Assembly (NCBI GenBank): GCA_949358305.1
Contig: OX442316.1
Coordinates: 930,001 to 994,000 of the forward strand
Direction: 5' to 3'
Source: Strigamia acuminata
Taxonomy: Eukaryota > Arthropoda > Chilopoda > Geophilomorpha > Linotaeniidae
DNA: 64,000 nucleotides
Below, piece after piece: positions 18,867-31,037 of the stretch (within the stretch, counting starts at the first letter, position 1; every line of letters begins with the position of its first letter). The notes under the pieces were generated by a model. The model made no database searches, had not been told where the DNA came from, and worked only from the letters and a program-made list of their open reading frames with translations. A program made the translations under genes and the position numbers.

Positions 18867-20433
18867 AGGTGCGCACCATAAGTATGGAATAATCAGTTTT
18901 TTTGTAATATTTTTTTTTACGCTTCATCTAGAATCAAATCAATTTTTTAATCCATGTAATTTGTCTTTTGAATTCGTTTAAAATTAACAAGTTTATAATT
19001 TTTCTAGAAAAATAAATTTGGCAGTGATTTTACACAAAAATGGGGGTGCCATAAGTATGGAATATTTCAGGTTTGATGCAAAAAAATGAATAAAATTATT
19101 ATCACATAACATGCCTTTGTCTGATTAGTTAATCAGTGAATATGTCATTAATTTTCTGTCATTTTTGAATTGCATTACTTGCTATTTTCTTATTTTGAAG
19201 CAATCCATTGTACAAAACTTGCAACCACTGTGGAAATCGCTGAAATATGGCAATTAAAGTCACTAGGGCTCTCCAAACAGCAAATCCATAGAAGACCAGG
19301 AAGAAATTAATCAATTATATCAAAAGTCCTAACCCAAAGATGGAAAACAAATATGGAAGCAAGACGGGGAGGACCAAAAGTTACCATGCAGCAAGTTGAC
19401 GGGTATATTTTGTGCCTGGCACTGACTCTGCTGTTGTCTGCAAACGAAATTTGCACACAAATAGATGTAACTGTGTATTCAGCAAACAATTCAAAGCAGA
19501 CTAAACAATTGTGATCACCTTTGTTATAAAAAAAATAGCTGTACAACTGTGGTTAACTGAAGCCCATAAATTGAAGTGCTCTGATTAGACTAATACCAAG
19601 CTGCCCTGGACCAAATCAAGAAACTGAGTGCTTTTTACAGACAAAATACAGTTCAACTTAGATGATGTGGATGGTTAGTGTAATAAGTTGCAAGATTTAA
19701 GGAGAGAAGAGAAGTTTTCTCAGTGGGCAGAATCAAGTGATGGTTTGGGTGATATTCGGGCGAAAATTACAGGCAAACATCATAATAATGAAAGAATGGA
19801 AAGATTCACAGAAGTATAAGGAAGTGTTGAACATGCATTTATTGCCATTTGAATGGAAAATTTTGACAATTAATGGGTGTTTCAGCAAGACAATGCTCAC
19901 TGCATGCTAACTTTTGGTCTTCCCTGTCTGCTTTCACATTTGGATTTCATGTTTTGGTTAGAATTTTTGATGAAATTGACTAATTTCTTTCAATTTCTTC
20001 CTAATCTTCTATCAATTTGTTGTTTGGCGAGCCCCAGTGCCTTTAATCGCTTTATTTCAGCGATTTCCACAGTGGTTGCAAGTTTTGTACAATGGATTGC
20101 TTCAAAATAAGAAAATAGCAAGTAATGCAATTCAAAAATGACAGAAAATTAATGACATATTCACTGATTAACTAATCAGACAAAGTCATGTTATGTGATA
20201 TTAATTTTATTCATTTTTTGGCATCAAACCTGAAATATTCCATACTTATGTCACCCTCATTTTTGTGTAAAATCACTGCCAAATTTATTTTTCTAGAAAA
20301 ATTATAAACTTGTTAATTTTAAACGAATTCAAAGGACAAAATACATGGATTAAAAAATTGGTTTGATTCTAGATGAAGCGTAAAAAAAAATATTACAAAA
20401 AAACTGATTATTCCATACTTATGGCGCGCACCT
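18867..20433 (+). mobile_element. Tc1/mariner-like element with very long inverted repeats
   Basis: Ends AGGTGCGCACCATAAGTATG and its near-inverse are flanked by TA (18865-18866 and 20434-20435). The inverted arms run about 18867-19390 and 19902-20433, far longer than in typical Tc1 elements. They are imperfect copies with many substitutions, so the element is old. It lies within the left end of the hAT element. Confidence 0.85.
19225..19905 (+). pseudogene. Truncated Tc1-like transposase
   Basis: Decayed reading in shifting frames shows a helix-turn-helix-like KSLGLSKQQIHRRPGRN near 19250-19310, a GGPKVT linker near 19367, FTDKIQFNLDDVDG near 19637-19674 (first catalytic Asp region) and FQQDNAHC near 19880-19903 (second catalytic Asp region). 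Stops and frameshifts separate them. Coding ends just after QQDNAHC, where an inverted copy of the element's own 5' half takes over, so the third catalytic residue is absent. Confidence 0.75.
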
Positions 20434-20871
20434 TACAGGGGGGGCGCCGGGCACAGAGGCTTGATGGGCACAGAAAGGCGCCGGGCACAAAAAAGTGCTG
20501 GGCATGGGGCGCCTTACAAGGGGAGAGCACCAATAAGCTATCACAGATTGTTGTAATATTAAACAAGAAGGATTGTTATATCATGCTGAATGAGACCCTA
20601 AAATAATTTCATTCCATGAACAGCCAACAATGCAAACAATGAGCTGAAAGTTGGCACTATTTTGTCTGTGTATACATCAAATCTGAGCAATCAGGCCTAG
20701 TGTATGAATACTGTAAACAACAGTTGCTAGGTAAAAAATAGTTCCAAGATCCAAGTTCAATTTTACCATTTGAGATTCAATGATGTCATTTCCTCTTTTG
20801 ATATCACATGACATATGACATCAGAACTTCGTTCAACAACATGACTGTCTTCATGAAGACAATAATAGTTT

Positions 20872-20942
20872 GTAGTGGTGGTTCAGTGGTTAAGGCAATG
20901 GACCAGGAATCTTTCCACACAGGTTCAAATCCTGTTGGGTGT
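20872..20942 (+). repeat. tRNA-like module (SINE-type Pol III promoter), left arm
   Basis: An A-box-like TGGTTCAGTGGTTAAGGC (20879-20896) and B-box GGTTCAAATCC (20922-20932) have normal tRNA spacing. The T stem ACAGG/CCTGT is perfect, but the acceptor strands do not pair and the anticodon stem is imperfect. I therefore call it tRNA-derived, not a tRNA gene. Confidence 0.6.
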
Positions 20943-21116
20943 GAAAATTTTTACATTTATTTTTTGTTAAATTTTAGCAGTTATTTTAATGTTTGTAATT
21001 TTATATTTGTTAAAAAATTAAAATTAACCAAATTAAAATTTTCTGGAAACAAATATAAAATTACAAACATTAAAATAACTGCTAAAATTTAACAAAAAAT
21101 AAATGTAAATATATTC

Positions 21117-21188
21117 ACACCCAACAGGATTTGAACCTGTGTGGAAAGATTCCTGGTCCATTGCCTTAACCACTGAACCACCACTACA
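21117..21188 (-). repeat. tRNA-like module, right arm
   Basis: Inverted duplicate of 20872-20942 with the same A and B boxes on the minus strand. Confidence 0.6.
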
Positions 21189-21913
21189 AACTATTATTGT
21201 CTTCATGAAGACAGTCATGTTGTTGAACAAAGTTCTGATGTCATATGTCATGTGATATCAAAAGAGGAAATGACATCATTGAATCTCAAATGATAAAATT
21301 GAACTTGGATCTTGGAACTATTTTTTACCTAGCAACTGTTGTTTACAGTATTCATACACTAGGCCTGATTGCTCAGATTTGATGTATACACAGACAAAAT
21401 AGTGCCAACTTTCAGCTCATTGTTTGCATTGTTGGCTGTTCATGGAATGAAATTATTTTAGGGTCTCATTCAGCATGATATAACAATCCTTCTTGTTTAA
21501 TATTACAACAATCTGTGATAGCTTATTGGTGCTCTCCCCTTGTTAGTTTTATTAGCCCAGGGCGCTGAAAAGTGTAAAGACGGCCCTGCCACCAGGAAAA
21601 TTAGTTTCATATTTTTTTAATTTCTGTGAGTATTATAATGATTGAAATGATACAAATTTTCTTGTATTTCAGAATAAAATATATTTTACATTTTGTAAAA
21701 TAATGTTTTATGCACTTTTTAATTTATGACTCGTGTTTGTTCTGTTGATTGTTTGCTTTGTCAGGAAAGCAAACAATTTTTTAACAATAGGTGATCGATA
21801 ACAATGTCTGTACATTGTAATGCAATTCTGGTGTTTGGGTCTATTTTTGTGTATCACTATACAAGTGAAATGACTCGGCCAATGGGAGAAAGGCCTATCT
21901 TGGATTTAACAAG

Positions 21914-22432
21914 AGTATAGTAAAGGTAATGGCAACAATGTAATTCCGTCACTCTTCTCTTACACCCACTCTTGTGTCTATACCTCCCTAGCCCTGTGTA
22001 CCATTCAGTGGCTAATTCTTAATGGAAACAATAAAACGCCCAACACTGCAATCCCTATTGGAATCAATGTGACATACACAACATGACAATTGTTTGAATT
22101 TTTGCTTCTTAGATGCCGCCACGTGTTAACAGACTTTGCAACTCCAACTTGTGTTCAAAATCGATATTTCCGGTTGTGTACATACCGCATTGACATCTAT
22201 TGCCGTAAATTTGAATTTGTTAGTACTGTGTGAACATGAAATGAGTTTGAATTGAATATTTGAACAGTTGCAGCAACTACAGTATCAGTCGAAATTGGTT
22301 GACCAATTAAAATGCAAACGAGGAGAACTAATCGATTGACATAGTTTGGTAAAATTGTTTACAGCGTTGCCATGGCTACATGAGTAGAATTAAAGCAAAT
22401 TTGCATGACAATAAAATGGATGAAAAGTGATC
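21914..22432. other. Intergenic DNA
   Basis: No gene or repeat is recognised. Confidence 0.4.
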
Positions 22433-22671
22433 TCAATGTAATAGTTGTAACCAGGGAGGTAAAAATGGTGTGTGTTGTAGTATATCATTGATATCAGCCT
22501 CATAATTTATTTCTAACGGTTCTTGCTGTGTTTTCTGCTGACCAAGAATAAATGCTTGTGACCTTTTTGCTACAGCTGTAATAGGTGGCAAGAGATATTG
22601 CTGGCCAGGTTGCATATTGGTCACAGTTGGGGGCTTGCTCAGTAGCGGCGCAGCCTTCCTTCCACTCCCGC
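22433..22671 (-). CDS. Possible 3'-terminal exon of an unidentified gene
   Basis: On the minus strand a good acceptor (TTCTCCATTGCAG, ending at 22672) opens 79 codons to TGA at 22433. The residues read GSGRKAAPLLSKPPTVTNMQ, then QQYLLPPITAV, and end FLPPWLQLLH. Composition (Pro, Gln, Leu, little low complexity) is coding-like and suggests the tail of a nuclear protein, but I do not recognise it. No upstream exon was identified. It could be a chance frame. Confidence 0.35.
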
Positions 22672-22892
22672 CTGCAATGGAGAAAATACAGTTTGTAAAC
22701 ATCCACCACTTATCTGGCAAAACATTTTCTACAAGATTTCAGTTTTTCTGCTCGTGATAGATGAAGAAGCAATGCGTTTCACTAAGAATGTGCTGTGGTG
22801 TGCTCGCATTCACATGCTCTTTGCAACTTGGTGGTCAGTTTTGATAGCAAATATGTATCCGGATTGTTTGCTTTTAAAGCGCTGCTAATGAT

Positions 22893-22924
22893 TGATGGAT
22901 GGATGGATGGGTGGATGGATGGAT
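22893..22924. repeat. GATG/TGGA microsatellite
   Basis: Eight 4-bp units with one interruption. Confidence 0.9.
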
Positions 22925-23112
22925 GTCGCGTAGTTCAACTGTTCTTTTCTCGATTTGACGGACGAAAACTCTTTCATTTTCTTTTCAGAACGATGCAGTG
23001 CCGTTGAAAGTAACCAACTAAATTCAATGTGTACGTATCGTTGCAATTAATTGCATTGCTAAATTGATCAACTGAAGTGGGCTTCTAGGCCCAGTGTGCC
23101 CACATTATAGAC

Positions 23113-23416
23113 CAGGGCCGGGGTCGGCAAGTAATTTTAAGTGCAGTCCGGATACTATTGAAAATTTTTATTGAGGTCCAGAAAAAAAACACTTAAAAAC
23201 TTAAGAAAACGGAAAAAACACTTAAAAATCAAATACATCCCCCAATAAACACAAACAACCCAAAAAATACCTATAAAACCTAAAAAACATGAAAAAAAAA
23301 CGGGAAAAACAAGAAAGAAACACCGAAAAACCAAAGAAACCAAGGGAAAAACGTCGCTAAAACGTCTCCGCGGTCCAAGCTTCGACTTTCCGCGGTCCGC
23401 CTGTTGCCGACCGCTG
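23113..23416. mobile_element. 304-bp hAT-type MITE
   Basis: It is flanked by a perfect 8-bp duplication TTATAGAC (23105-23112 and 23417-23424). The ends are CAGGGCCGGGGTCGGCAA and TTGCCGACCGCTG. The interior is A-rich and non-coding. Confidence 0.85.
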
Positions 23417-23424
23417 TTATAGAC

Positions 23425-26400
23425 TAATGCGCCACTCAATTCTTCATTATTATTCGTTCAAAGACAGTAAACAAATTTGAGATAAACAAAAGGTTTTCAT
23501 CTGAAGTTTACTTGCACGCTTTTAGTCTCTCAGTTGGAAGTGTTTTTTTTTACTATCATTTGTGTTCCGTAATGGCTCCCATTTCGATATTCTGAGGCAT
23601 TGAACGTTGTGCATTCTGGCGAATTTGTACGTACTGTACGTAGTACTAGTGGACGCCTGGTTTCCAGTTTTCCACTTTAGTTATAAGCATTAGGGAAAAT
23701 ACATGTTGCAAACTGTTTAATGTGTAATGTCAGAGCCAACTCTACCGTACGGGCAATATGGCGCTGTAGGTAGCTCCACGCAGCCAGAAGCACGAAACTG
23801 CAGCGTAAATCTAGCTCAGATGCATTGGAAACAAACTTTGTTACTTACAAACCAGTTCGTTAGCATCTTAGAATAATAGTGGTGTACTGAATGTTTGAGT
23901 AATGAGTAATGATGTAATGAGTTTCAAAATTCCACTTGTCTGAATTACGTTGTTTGACATTATCACGCGTGATGGCAGCACTAAAACATTAAACATACTG
24001 GTCCGGTACGGTAGTGTAAATACGGATTGTTGTTGTTGATGCGTACTCATTTTCTATAACTTTGTTTTGTAATAAAAACCTTTAAAAACAAATGAAATGT
24101 TGTTTTGATTTTTTTTTCTGTTTATTTTGTATTTGAATTGATTTTTTTATTTTTTAAGTGGTAGAATTTGAATTTGAATTTGAATTTGGGCATGACGTTG
24201 AGTTTGAGTCATTGTTCGTAGATAATAGGGATGGATATGCGAATCAATTTAAAGGTTGACTTGGCAAAACGGAACTGGTCGGAGCCAAGTGTCGTGCCAA
24301 ATTCAGTGGAGTTGGCGATAAGGGCAAGAAAGTTGAATAAGCCAAGATAGATAACAAAAGAGCAAAGCTGGAGGGAAAAGACGTAGGTGAACTGGCGCGA
24401 TATTGGACATTGAAATGGATATTTTCGTCCTCGTCGTTTGTCACAGTAGGAGTTAGCTCACACCGATCGCTCTCTTGCTTGTTAGCGTGATGAGTTTGCG
24501 TGTCTCATTAATTAAACTGCAGACTCGAGCTTTCAAGCAGATGAGCTAGATTAAATAGGTTACGACCCACTGATATTTTTAACGATGAATTATACAAGAC
24601 CAGGCCACAGGGTTGCAAAGATTTTCCTAAGTGCTTGTGTTGTATGCCAATTTCACTATTCAGGATCATCCTGATTTCGTTATTGCCCTAACCTCGCATT
24701 CGCTCGAGCGTGCACAATGCACATGCAGACGCAGACGCAGACGCAAAGCGTGACTAACCCTTGTTTGCATTAACTTAGTTTGACTCCAATAATATTGCCA
24801 TTTCCCTCATAATTGTTTCTTGCATTATTGGTGATGGGCAAATTCGAGGTAAGGTAAATAACAATCATTTTTACCTTTTTCTTTTTTTTTCTTTTTTTCT
24901 TATTTCTAAAATCTCCACCCTTGTCACGTGAAATCTATTAAATCAATTTATTATTTTTATTTACTGGTACCAGTAAAATACAGTCCGGACTGGAGTGTTT
25001 TGGACTAAAATATACAACAACTACTCGTATTAGACTTTCCATGTAAACTTGCTTCAGTATCTATAATTGCCGTATCTATTCTAAATACGGCGTACAATGA
25101 CAACAAGATATTTTTTACTCTTTTTATTAAGATATAAAATAAAGAAAAGAACTTGTCGTGAAGCTGAAACATGTATGAAAGAAAGATGCCCGGTTAGGAG
25201 ACGCCGCTCTTCACTTTCTTCTCCCGGCGTTGTAATTTCTGCCTCGTTTTCATGTATTTTGCCGCAATGTCTGATTATTTGCCACCCTTCGTTCTGCTGG
25301 TACTTGTATACTCCCACAAACCTGCACGAGCTGCATTTCTATCTCAACTTTTCAGTTATTAAGTTTGAAATTCCCTCCAATTTCTTGATTTGGTGACCGT
25401 CACTCGCGGGATTATAGTTGGATGTTGCCACCTTGTTCAAGATTTTCAACAATGAATTTCACAACCGTGTGGTCACATCAGTTAGATTTCCACAATTTCC
25501 TCTTGAATTTGTCTAAAATCATGAGCAGGAGCGAGAAAGTTGATAGGTATGCTTGGTTGGGGTTAAATTTAAACCGGAAGTAGTCCGTGCAGCATTTTAT
25601 TTGCATATTTGTACTGTGTGCGCCATCATGTATCATCATAGAATACATTTATTTTTAGCTCTGGTCAGTACAGCTCTACAATTATTTCAATGCTGGATAA
25701 AACACATTTTACTGTGAGGGAGATAATTTTTTGACGTTAGTTTCTTAAGAAAAAATTGCATTTGGAATATTTCGTTTTCATGAAAGAAAATGAGCCAACA
25801 TGTAATAACGTGTCAAATGATTACATGTCACTATTCGTGTTACTTATGAAACTAAATTGCGCCCTAAACAGTAAAGATCGAGATGTAGATTGACTTGATA
25901 AAAATGGAATCACCAATTTCCTTCAACGGCTATTTTTTCTTTCAAAAACTGAAGAAGTAGTGTCTTTTTTGAAGCCGTGCCAAATACACGAATGACTTGT
26001 TCAAAATGAATGGGCACCGTCGCACCGACCATTGATGGACATGATGTACTGTATATGGTGAAGACAAACCGGATTCTAAAAATTAGCCATCTTCAAAATA
26101 GCAAGCTGTGGCGCTTGCGCTTCTCATTTCCCGATGAGTGAAACTTGTAGGTGATCAACGCAAACAAAAAATATTTTCTCTATTTTTAGTCTTATATAAA
26201 AATTAAGTTGATCAATTATCATCCATATACCGGTATGCTACATTTTGGAATTGATTACATATTAGATGATCAATGATGTCGTAAAAGTTATCACATGTCA
26301 ATTTTATAAAATAGAGTTAACATTCTCACACTCAAAATTTAAATTTAAAATAAACTTTAACTAAAATTGTTAAAACACAAGTATTTTAATTTTTGAATGC

Positions 26401-28226
26401 AGCTACTGAAAGAATTGAATGCGCTGGGGATGAAGTGCAAGTGCCTTCTTATAAAGTAGTGTCTCGTAATGTTGAAAAGTTTGAGAACTCCTGGTCTGTT
26501 GTTTTAGTTAAGTAAAAGCTCAACCTTGTGCTGGAATCAAAATGGATCGAAGTGTATTTACAATCCTGCATTATTTATTGAAGCAATATTTTACAAGCCT
26601 TCTCAAAATGTTTAGATATACTTTATGAGCACTGACATGATTATCCTGTTGCTGTGTAAATTACGAGAATGAGTGACTTGGGGCAATCTAGGTCACATTA
26701 TCCGAAAGTGAGTGACTCGCATGATATTTAAGTGCTACAGAAAGTAGAATGTCTATTCTATTCTGATTATTTTGACAATTGTCTATTTTTTATTCGGGAG
26801 GATTCAGTTTATTTATTGCAAGAGAATTGTAATGTATTATTTTCAGTACCGGTAATTTGCACCGTACGGGCGTAGGTCTTGTGTTAGTGCTTATTATCTT
26901 TGGGAAAAGACTAACAAGTAAAATCAATAAATAAACACATTAAATAATAAAAGCACGAGCGGCCATTTTCGTGATAATTATTGTGGATGAAAATCAATTC
27001 ACATGCAGTTTCGCACAGTTATTGCAAATGAGATTCTAGGTTTAACCAGTTGAAAGCAACACAAATGGTTTGGTGCTTAACATTTTTTTTTAAAATTTGT
27101 TTTTCATGTAAGCTTATTCCTTGTATTTTACTTGTGATGTAAAGTGCCCCTTAGTATGGCAAAACAAAATTATTCTTTTAACTATATAAAGGGGAAGCAG
27201 TTAATGGTGAAAGGAAAATGTAATCAGGAGATTCCTAAGATTGGACTGACACTAGAGGAAGATTAAGTCCTTTAAAAACTAGCTAAATCATTGTAATAGA
27301 TAAATGTGCTGATGATATAATAGAAGGAAGAAGTGCACAGGAATTATGGGTTTGCACAAGAAGGTAGTAAAAAATCACGTGTTCACTTCTAATGGAATAA
27401 TCAATCAGAAGCAGTTAAGTGTAAATGAACACGACATGCGTCGCTGGTTACAAGTACAACAATCGAAGTAGATTTAAGCAGGCAGAAGGTAATGTATATG
27501 TACGGGTATGTGTACGTATGTATACATATTGGTCGAGTGGCCATTGAAGCTGAGAAAATGCTTGCGGGAGATTTATTATTCTGTTGTCTCAAGATACAAA
27601 ATTGAAAAATTTTTCAGCTTATAAAAACTTCAAATACAGATTAATTTGGAGATTTATGAATTTGTTGTGGCCATTTCTTCCATAAATTAGTTAAATCACA
27701 CTGTTGTAATGCAAACCCTAAATCACCATGTTAGGACCAGGTTCAAAACATCGAAACACGTGATAAACTTTTAAAAAAATTGGTTCAATAATCAATTAAT
27801 CTAAACAAAATCAATAGGTACTGTATGTTGTCATGAAAATGATGTTATAAGCTGACATCTTTGGAATTTAAAAATGGTGCTGTATCTCCAATAGTTGTCA
27901 GATGAATTACTTTTGAAGATGAAATTTTGGGTCAGAATTTTCAATTCCCTTCTTTAAACAAACTTGACATTTTGGAGTGTTTGACCACTGCTGTTATTGT
28001 CAATTCTTTCGTCTTATGGTGAAGCCAATCTGGTGCATGATAAAATCAGTACCGGTACCTACGATATTCAAACTTTCAATACATCTGCATCCAACTTAAG
28101 TTCAACTCAATTCTCAAGTCTAGTTCTGCACAAACACCAGATATCTGTAAAAAAAAGAAGTCTATATTGAAATAGTGGCAAAATATAGGATTGAAAGCAT
28201 TATAGTCTGAAGTTATAAGAATTTAC
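23425..28226. other. Intergenic AT-rich DNA
   Basis: No gene is supported. It has a GAATTT iteration near 24165-24187, a GCAGAC iteration near 24725-24745, and a TTTTTGAATGCAGCTACTG segment near 26392 shared with the palindrome at 49987. Short frames here have poor coding character. Confidence 0.4.
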
Positions 28227-28566
28227 GTAGATGGGGGCCGTTCATAAATTACGTAACGCACCAAGGGGGCGGGGGGGGGGGGGAGGGTGTTTCAAAGTTT
28301 GTCACGAGTCATTACTAAGGGAGAGAAGGGTTCAAATTTTGTTACGTTCCATGTAAAAAAAAAATTAATTTTAAATAATCAAAATATAATCCTTTTTTAT
28401 AGGTTTTTTGGAAAAGTTGGGGGAGGGGGATTTCAGTTTTGTTACGTAATTAGGGGGTGGGTGGTTCGAGAATTTGTTACGACCATGTTGCAAAGGGGGG
28501 AGGGGATCTAGATCTAACCTAACCAACAAAACTGAAATCCCCCCCTCCCCAAACTTTTCCAACAAA
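28227..28566. repeat. Interspersed repeat starting at CGTTCATAAATTACGTAACG
   Basis: The segment GGGCCGTTCATAAATTACGT followed by a G-rich run is a repeat type I know from many invertebrate genomes. A hairpin with arms of about 40 bp (28404-28442 and 28525-28566) follows. Confidence 0.6.
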
Positions 28567-30850
28567 CATATACAAAATGATTATATTTTGACGGCTGACG
28601 ATTGGTCCATCCCGCTGAGACAGCATACATGTAGGAAAATGTGAAGATTTTTTTGGTCAGAAGTGTAGAATAACATTGGAAGGTCTTTCATCAAAAAAGA
28701 ATTTTTGGGGCAGTGTTATACACACGGCACGGCAGCCCTAAAAATGCAAAGTTTGAAATGTTTATATTCAAAATACCGTAAACAAATTGATTGTTTGAAA
28801 TTAAATAAAGGCATCTGATGGGTATTACTTACCTAAGAATATTTTAGTAAGATATATTTTTGCCAGTGATTGATTCAGTCTTTGGAGTTTATGCCTGTGT
28901 CCAACCACAAGTAACTAAATAAACACGACTAACAACTCACACTCGTTTTGATTGTTGGCTCTGTCAAGCACCGGGCGTGACGGGGTTTGTGCGCACGCCA
29001 CATGACGAGCATTCAAACGTACCATTTTCTATTTTGGGACATCATTCACTTTTATGGTATTGACCTAAAAATTTAGATTGTTGTCATTCAAGGAAAGTTG
29101 ATAAATTATGATTTTTTTTTTTTCGCTTTTCGTTTTTCTTAATTTTTTAAAATTAATACTCTACATAATTTTGCTTTTTGTTAAATTGAATGCGTTTTTC
29201 TGCTAGACATGCGACATATTGGTTTGTCTCGTTCATTACACGGCACCTAAATGTGACGGTGATGTCTAGAAATTAATCTGTCGCTTTTCCAATTGATTTG
29301 TGTCTCACGAATGAAAATTAAAATTTGAAAATGGAATTATTTTTGCGTTTTAATAAGAGTGACATTAAATTATAAATGTTTACGTATAAACAAAACTTTT
29401 GTAAATAAATGCTTTATTTTCAAATGAAATAGTGTGCAGAATAGATTGTAAATACAAGATATTTTACATTTTTATCAACAAACCATCAATCAATTGAAAG
29501 AAATAGAAATCCAAGATGGATTCAAAACTATTCAGTCATAATTGTTAAACATGCTAAATTAGAGTTTTTGATTACCGGTAAATAAATAAATAAATAAATA
29601 AATAAATATATACGGTATATACATATATAATGGCAGATAAAATTTAATTTTAAATTGTAATATTCTCCAGGGATAAGAATAGAGCACGAACGAACGACTA
29701 GAATAACAAATAATTAAGCAATATTGATAGAAAATAAGGCAGGAGAAAAGAAATATTTTCAAGACGTTTTAAATGCAATGTATTTGTTTTGGTTGCAACA
29801 TTTGAAAAGTTAATTTAAACTTTTGTGTCTGTTGTTTGCTGACATTAAGAGAAGCTTGAGCCAGCCAGCATAAGCATTATGACACTTTAAAACATTTGCA
29901 GCAAGTGACCTACGTTATTGCAGTGGAGCAGCCAAACAACTGGACAATAGGATTGCAGTGATGAAAACACGGACACCGTGTGTAAATCACTTAAACCGCA
30001 CTGGATAGCCATCTTCGCCACTACAATTGCCGCACAAGTCACTTGGAAGCAAGGAAGGAGTGGGCAATGAAATGTGAAATGCCCTGCCTGCCTGCCTGCA
30101 TGGGCACAATCTCTTGGGCTTTGCACGCAAGCGTGTCGAGTCAGAAGTGGCAGTAAACGAGTTACTTTCACTTACTACCGCTCCAGAAATTTCTACAAGA
30201 GATGAAAAACAACTAGCTCATACTCTAATTGTTTAATATATTAATCACATTTTTTGTCACCCCTCAGCAGCCCAACACAATAACACAGAATACAAAGTCT
30301 GGAGAGTCGATTTTAAAATCTTTTCTTAAATGTCATTAGTCAGCATCGTCCAATCTGTTTTACAACAGGATATACATTAACCCTAGCCGTAAGGGTACAG
30401 CACCAAGCTAAAAAGATCCGCTACTCACCCAAACAGGGTCATTTTTTTTACCTAAAGACAAAAAGCTTTTTCCAAAAATCTATGAAAATGATTTGACTAT
30501 TTCATGTGTCTGAAGGAATTTAATCAATTTGTTATTTGTCGAAAGAGTAGTATGACAAAAATTATTGCATGAATTCCAAAGATTTAATTCAAAAGTAGTG
30601 CGTGAACAAAGGAATTACGTGACAATTTTAGAAAAAAATATTTTTGAATCTATTATTTTTTTGTTAGTCATGATTTTTAATCAAAATACATGAATTTTCG
30701 GGAAAAAAGTTTCATTGGTTATAGAAAAATATATATACTGTATATATATACTTTTGGAAGTAAAAAATTAACCCTACTTGTAGGTTGGGGCAGGGAGAGT
30801 TAACTTGTGATCACTGTCTCAAGTTTTGTTTTTTTTGGTTTTTTAAAGAA
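28567..30850. other. Intergenic AT-rich DNA
   Basis: No gene is supported. Contains an AAAT microsatellite at 29578-29607 and a short CTGC iteration near 30083-30100. Confidence 0.4.
29578..29607. repeat. (AAAT)n microsatellite
   Basis: About seven tandem units. Confidence 0.85.
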
Positions 30851-30863
30851 TGTGACGATTCTA

Positions 30864-31037
30864 AACTCTATTCCAAAAAGTATTACAAATACTCCCATTG
30901 GTTGGTTGGTTGAGACACTTTAAAAAATCTTCGCACAAGTCTACTGGAATCTGAAAACAGCATCATATTCAAGACACAACTGAACTGTGAATCTCCCAAC
31001 CAATGGGAGTATTTGTAATACTTTTTGGAATAGAGTT
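30864..31037. mobile_element. 174-bp MITE, family M, copy 1
   Basis: Long inverted ends starting AACTCTATTCCAAAAAGTA are flanked by TA (30862-30863 and 31038-31039). A second copy lies at 31930-32117. TA duplication suggests a Tc1/mariner-type parent. Confidence 0.88.

Larger units (their letters stand above)
20516..21543. repeat. 1-kb palindrome with arms of about 495 bp
   Basis: Left arm 20516-21011 and right arm 21049-21543 are nearly identical inverted copies around a 37-bp AT-rich spacer. Differences are few. Each arm carries a tRNA-like module. Confidence 0.93.
18813..21588. mobile_element. hAT-type non-autonomous fold-back element
   Basis: The ends CAGGCCCACCCTTACC and (inverted) CAGGGCCGTCTTTACA are flanked by a perfect 8-bp duplication CCACCAGG (18805-18812 and 21589-21596), as for hAT transposons. 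Without the nested Tc1-like insertion it is about 1.2 kb. Most of that is one long palindrome (20516-21543). No hAT transposase frame is present. Confidence 0.85.
18732..21913. repeat. Outer inverted-repeat sequence hosting the hAT element
   Basis: Arms at 18732-18768 and 21878-21913 are inverted copies, containing TTAAATCCAAGATAGGCC. They lie outside the hAT target duplications and so predate that insertion. Probably the ends of an older DNA element. Confidence 0.6.

Noticed and set aside
20872-20942. Functional tRNA gene
   Set aside because: A and B boxes and the T stem are good, but the acceptor strands do not pair and the module is duplicated inside a palindrome. A tRNA-derived repeat is more likely.
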